From positions 62,001 to 126,000 of the forward strand of contig NZ_MWFK01000003.1 in NCBI RefSeq assembly GCF_002078175.1: a stretch of DNA of 64,000 bases, given 5' to 3'. The stretch comes from Streptomyces sp. M41(2017). Its GTDB lineage: Bacteria > Actinomycetota > Actinomycetes > Streptomycetales > Streptomycetaceae. The translations under genes were made by a program, and so were the position numbers. Below the pieces are notes generated by a model. It was not told where the DNA came from. It did not search any database and saw nothing but the letters and a program-made list of their open reading frames with translations. Positions 60,992 through 64,000 of the stretch are shown piece by piece (the stretch's first letter is position 1; each line of letters opens with the position of its first letter).

Positions 60992-61492
60992 GTGAAAGCG
61001 CGCCGTACACGCACCGCCGGACTCATGGTCGCCATAGCGGCGGTGGCCACCGTGCTGTCGCTCGCCCCGTCGGCAGCCGCCGCCGATCCGTCGTCGACCA
61101 CGGTCCAGGCCACGCCCTCCTCGGCGACGGCCGGGCAACTGGTGACGCTGGAAGCGACGGTGACGTGCAGCTCCGACCCGAGCGGCGGCCTCGGCGTGTC
61201 GTTCTTCGACGGCTCGGACCTCCTCGCGACCGCCCCCGTGTCCGCCGACGGGCACTCCTCGCTGACCACCGGTTTCACGGCCACCGGCACCCACACCATC
61301 ACCGCCGCCTACAACGGCGACGACGGTTGTGGCGCGTCGAACGACACGACCACCGTCACCGTTTCTCAGACCCCGGCGCCCCCGGCCGACAACCCGGGCT
61401 GCCTGCTGTGCGGGCTGATCGACGTCCACTACGGAAACGTCCACAACGAGGTCAACGTCAACAGCAACAACGGGACGCGCCACCACAAGTGA
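60992..61492 (+). CDS. Secreted Ig-like domain protein
   Basis: This 166-residue protein has a clear signal peptide (VKARRTRTAGLMVAIAAVAT, then cleavage after about residue 32 near SAAAA), one bacterial Ig-like domain (about 36-125), a Pro linker, and an unusual tail with CLLC and LIDVHYGNVHNEVNVNSNNG. GAGGAGG precedes the GTG at 60992. It follows the IPT genes in the same direction and may act with them at the cell surface. Confidence 0.82.
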   Translation: MKARRTRTAGLMVAIAAVATVLSLAPSAAAADPSSTTVQATPSSATAGQLVTLEATVTCSSDPSGGLGVSFFDGSDLLATAPVSADGHSSLTTGFTATGTHTITAAYNGDDGCGASNDTTTVTVSQTPAPPADNPGCLLCGLIDVHYGNVHNEVNVNSNNGTRHHK

Positions 61493-61517
61493 GCCCGGTC
61501 TCTGGGCCGTTGGACAT

Positions 61518-61555
61518 GTGAGGGGGGCGTCACGAGTCCGTGGCGCCCCCCTCAC
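61518..61555. terminator. Bidirectional hairpin terminator
   Basis: A 16-bp stem (one G-U pair, GTGAGGGGGGCG core) with a 6-nt loop lies between the Ig-like gene and the convergent kinase gene. Confidence 0.88.
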
Positions 61556-61639
61556 ACGGCTACCGAGGGGTACAGGTCCGCACTCGAGACGATCGCCTTC
61601 CCGCAACGGTTGCCCCGCGCGCCGGAGTCGACGAGATGG

Positions 61640-63379
61640 TCAGTCCTCGGCGGGGAACACCCGCGTCACCTTGCCCTTCAGGTCCGCGGTCAGATATCCG
61701 GTGACATGGTCGTCGACGCGGTAGACGGCCAGCCCCAGCGGTGTGCCGAACGTGTCGTCGGCCGGACGCACCAGGACGTACCGCATGGTCGGGCGGCTCA
61801 CGTTCAGATCCTTCTGTGCGCGCTTGAGCAAGGCCGGAACGACGTCCCAGTCGAAGGCGTCCAGGCTGAAGGGGCGTTCGCCATCGGTGAGCGAGCCGCT
61901 GATGATGTCCTTCTCGACGCCCCGGTCGGGGCGGTAGGTGTAGCTGTCGCACTTCGTCTCGCTGCCCTTGAGCATGATGTCCGCGGAGACGTGGTCCTCG
62001 TAGACGGCGAGGTCGCCGGCACGGTCCGTACCGGTTGCCGCCTTGATGGCTTCCACCGCCGTACGGATACCGGCCGGGGTCAGCAGGTCGGCCTTCGTGT
62101 CCGTCCCGGGATCGGTGACGGAGCGGGACGGCCTCGGCGGTGCGGAGGTCGGGCCCTTGGTCCGGGACGAGGACGCTTCCGGTGAACCGGCCGTGTCTCC
62201 CCGACCCGAGTGGGTTCCGTCCGGCAGCAGGGTCCACACCAGGACTCCCGCCAGCACCGTTCCGACCACGGACGAAGCGATCGTGAGCGAGGACTTCGCC
62301 CGGCCGCCGTGCCCGCGCACCGGCCGTGCCGGGCTCTCGGGACCGGCGGTCGGCGCAGCGAACGGGCCGGGCACGGCGTCGTGGGGAGTCGGAGGGCCGA
62401 AGCCGGTCGGCGTTCCGACGCCGGGAGCGGGTTCGCTGCCGACGGCCGGCGGGTGAGGGGGAGGCGTCATCGACGGGGGTGCGAGCCGGTACGAGGTGCT
62501 GTCGGCGTCCGGGCCGGGAACTCGCGACGTCGTGGCCCGCTCTCCGGACGCGTCCGCGAGCATCCGGTCCGCCGTCTCCGCGTCCGCACGGGTCGCAGGA
62601 TCCTTCACCAGGACGGCCTCGAGGAAGCCGGTCAGTACACCGGCCTGGTGCGGCGGCGGGAGTTCCTCGCTGAGCAGGGCCGCCAGGGTGGCCAGGGTCG
62701 TTCCCCTGCGCAGCGGATGACGTCCTTCGACGGCTACGTACAGCATCATCGCGAGGGACCACAGGTCGGAGGCCGGTCCGCCCTCGTCGCCGGCTATGCG
62801 TTCGGGCGCCATGTAGTCGGGCGTTCCGATGATGGACCCGGTCGCGGTCAGGACCGTCGACTCTCTGATGGCCGCGATGCCGAAGTCGGTGAGGACCGGA
62901 CGATGATCGGGCCTCAGCAGGACGTTGGCGGGCTTCACGTCCCGATGCTGGATGCCGACATCGTGCGCGGCCCGTAGCGCGGCCAGGACCTCGCGGCCGA
63001 GACGGGCGGCCGCGACAGGTGTGAGTGGTCCCTTCCCCAGTCGGTCCTGGAGTGATCCGCCGGTCACCAACTCCATGACGAGCCAGGGGTAGGTGTACTC
63101 GCCGCCATCCACCACGTGATGGATGGTGACCACGTTGGGGTGGTCGACACGGGCCAGCGCCCGCGCCTCCCGGAGCACCCGGGCCCGGAGCAGTGCCGCA
63201 CCCTGCGGATCGAATTCGGCAAGTCCCGGATCCGACGGCCGAACCTCTTTGAGCGCCACGGCCCGGTCGAGAACCACGTCGCGGGCTCTCCACACCGTGC
63301 CCATTCCGCCGCCGCCGAGCCGTGCTTCCAGCTCGAAGCGCCCATCGATGATCCGTCTGCCGGATTCTCCGTCGCTCAT
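61640..63379 (-). CDS. Receptor-type Ser/Thr protein kinase (PknB-like)
   Basis: This 579-residue kinase has a complete N-terminal kinase domain: Gly loop LGGGGMG (about 21-27), Lys44, HRDVKPAN (about 145-152), DFG (165-167) and GTPDYMAPE. A Pro/Gly-rich juxtamembrane region follows, then one membrane helix (about 363-383), then an extracellular domain of about 190 residues of unrecognised type. It likely senses something outside and phosphorylates cytoplasmic targets. The ATG at 63379 is supported by TAGGCT 7 nt upstream; an upstream GTG at 63409 is less likely. Confidence 0.9.
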   Translation of the reverse strand: MSDGESGRRIIDGRFELEARLGGGGMGTVWRARDVVLDRAVALKEVRPSDPGLAEFDPQGAALLRARVLREARALARVDHPNVVTIHHVVDGGEYTYPWLVMELVTGGSLQDRLGKGPLTPVAAARLGREVLAALRAAHDVGIQHRDVKPANVLLRPDHRPVLTDFGIAAIRESTVLTATGSIIGTPDYMAPERIAGDEGGPASDLWSLAMMLYVAVEGRHPLRRGTTLATLAALLSEELPPPHQAGVLTGFLEAVLVKDPATRADAETADRMLADASGERATTSRVPGPDADSTSYRLAPPSMTPPPHPPAVGSEPAPGVGTPTGFGPPTPHDAVPGPFAAPTAGPESPARPVRGHGGRAKSSLTIASSVVGTVLAGVLVWTLLPDGTHSGRGDTAGSPEASSSRTKGPTSAPPRPSRSVTDPGTDTKADLLTPAGIRTAVEAIKAATGTDRAGDLAVYEDHVSADIMLKGSETKCDSYTYRPDRGVEKDIISGSLTDGERPFSLDAFDWDVVPALLKRAQKDLNVSRPTMRYVLVRPADDTFGTPLGLAVYRVDDHVTGYLTADLKGKVTRVFPAED

Positions 63380-63541
63380 GGCCGGCAGCCTATGAGATGC
63401 CGGTGACACGGCCCCGACCAGGTGACGCGTATCCGTCCGTCCGTGATCGGCTACGACTGCGTCACCGTCCCCACACTTCTCTCACATGTCCTTCACATCT
63501 CCTGTTACGGTCGCCCCACCACGAAACGCCTTGGGGGGACC

Positions 63542-64000
63542 ATGTCGTACAACCAGCCGCCGCCGCCCGGACATTGGCCCCCGGCGGCGCCCGCCCCACA
63601 GCCGCACAGACCGAAGTGGGGCCGCAAGCGGTACATGCTGCCCGCCATCGGCCTGGCCTTCGTCATCGGCGTCGGCGCCGGTGGGAGCGGCCAGGACGAC
63701 ACCACCACGAAGACCGCGGCGACCAAGGCCCGGCCCGCCCCGACCGTCACCACCACGGCCACTGCGACGGAGACGGCGCGTCCGGAACCCGCGCCGACGG
63801 TGACCGCGACGAAGACGGTCAAGGTGAAGGTGACCGTGACCGCGAAGGCCGCCGCCGTCAGTGACTCCGGCGGCACATCCTCCGGAGGGTCCGGCGGCAC
63901 GTCGTCCGGAGGTTCCTCCGGAAGCGGCGGCTCAAGTTCCTCGGGCGGCTCCAGTGCCGCCGGGAACGGCGCCACCGCTCGCTGCAACGACGGCACTTTC
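63542..64000 (+). CDS. Partial membrane-anchored or secreted DUF3761-like protein
   Basis: Starting after TTGGGGGGACC, the frame begins MSYNQPPPPGHWPPAAPAPQ. It has a basic stretch, one hydrophobic segment (about 33-46), a Thr/Ala/Lys-rich region, a Gly/Ser-rich linker, and RCNDGTF at the window edge. RCNDGTF is how DUF3761 domains begin, so the missing C-terminus is probably that domain. The gene runs off at base 64000 without a stop. It diverges from the kinase gene. Confidence 0.72.
   Translation, partial: MSYNQPPPPGHWPPAAPAPQPHRPKWGRKRYMLPAIGLAFVIGVGAGGSGQDDTTTKTAATKARPAPTVTTTATATETARPEPAPTVTATKTVKVKVTVTAKAAAVSDSGGTSSGGSGGTSSGGSSGSGGSSSSGGSSAAGNGATARCNDGTF

Overview
The window is about 64 kb of very GC-rich actinobacterial chromosome, almost certainly from a Streptomyces species. 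Third codon positions are nearly all G or C, ribosome-binding sites are GGAG-like, several starts are leaderless, and the gene families are typical of Streptomyces: an Mce locus with Mas proteins, RsbW-like ATPases, DUF1152, DUF3224, DUF4328, DUF6215, DUF6243, DUF6584 and DUF7489. No rRNA, tRNA, phage, IS element or CRISPR array was seen. The genus rests on protein family and composition; the species cannot be named from the sequence.

Layout. (1) 1-6.75 kb: the 3' part of an Mce lipid-import operon, with a cut-off upstream gene, two Mce proteins, a duplicated short/long pair of Mce-associated membrane proteins, and a lytic transglycosylase, closed by a strong terminator. (2) 7-16.5 kb: small-molecule metabolism and one-component regulators: a PIG-L deacetylase, PadR plus an acyl-CoA dehydrogenase, a Clp-N/HTH regulator with an unusual doubled operator, a cupin, a broken ABC permease, GNAT, an ABM monooxygenase, DUF1152 and a methyltransferase. 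(3) 16.5-24.6 kb: a stand-alone maltokinase-cap protein, an anti-sigma-type ATPase, a large APC permease, dienelactone and enoyl-CoA hydratase family enzymes, and a DoxX/MarR divergent pair. (4) 24.7-33 kb: a frameshifted PaaI thioesterase, two TetR systems with long dyad operators, a Ca/Na-type exchanger, a PPOX flavoprotein, DUF3224 and a third TetR. (5) 33-42.7 kb: a secreted SGNH lipase, DUF proteins, a truncated P-loop kinase, and a MerR-type promoter driving a two-domain alpha/beta-hydrolase fusion. (6) 42.9-49.6 kb: an iron-siderophore import operon (ATPase, lipoprotein, fused permease, C39-like peptidase) with an iron box and an adjacent AraC regulator. (7) 49.6-58.3 kb: 37-bp tandem repeats, DUF6584, a PEP-mutase/isocitrate-lyase family enzyme, a phosphotransferase, catalase, and an ArsR/MFS pair whose efflux gene overlaps a convergent SRPBCC gene. 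(8) 58.6-64 kb: two IPT/TIG repeat proteins without signal peptides, a secreted Ig-like protein, a receptor Ser/Thr kinase, and a partial secreted or anchored DUF3761-like protein running off the window.

Functional links. The clearest cooperating sets are the Mce/Mas/transglycosylase envelope operon, the iron-siderophore operon, the MerR-hydrolase switch, the TetR pairs, and the IPT/Ig cluster. One palindromic element is shared by the broken paaI promoter and the 26.2-kb TetR gene, suggesting a small regulon. Many genes have a TANNNT hexamer exactly 6-7 nt before the ATG and no Shine-Dalgarno sequence, so leaderless transcription is probably common here. No complete, clearly new multi-gene system was found. 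The best candidates for new biology are the IPT/TIG cluster, the hydrolase fusion and the Clp-N/HTH regulator.
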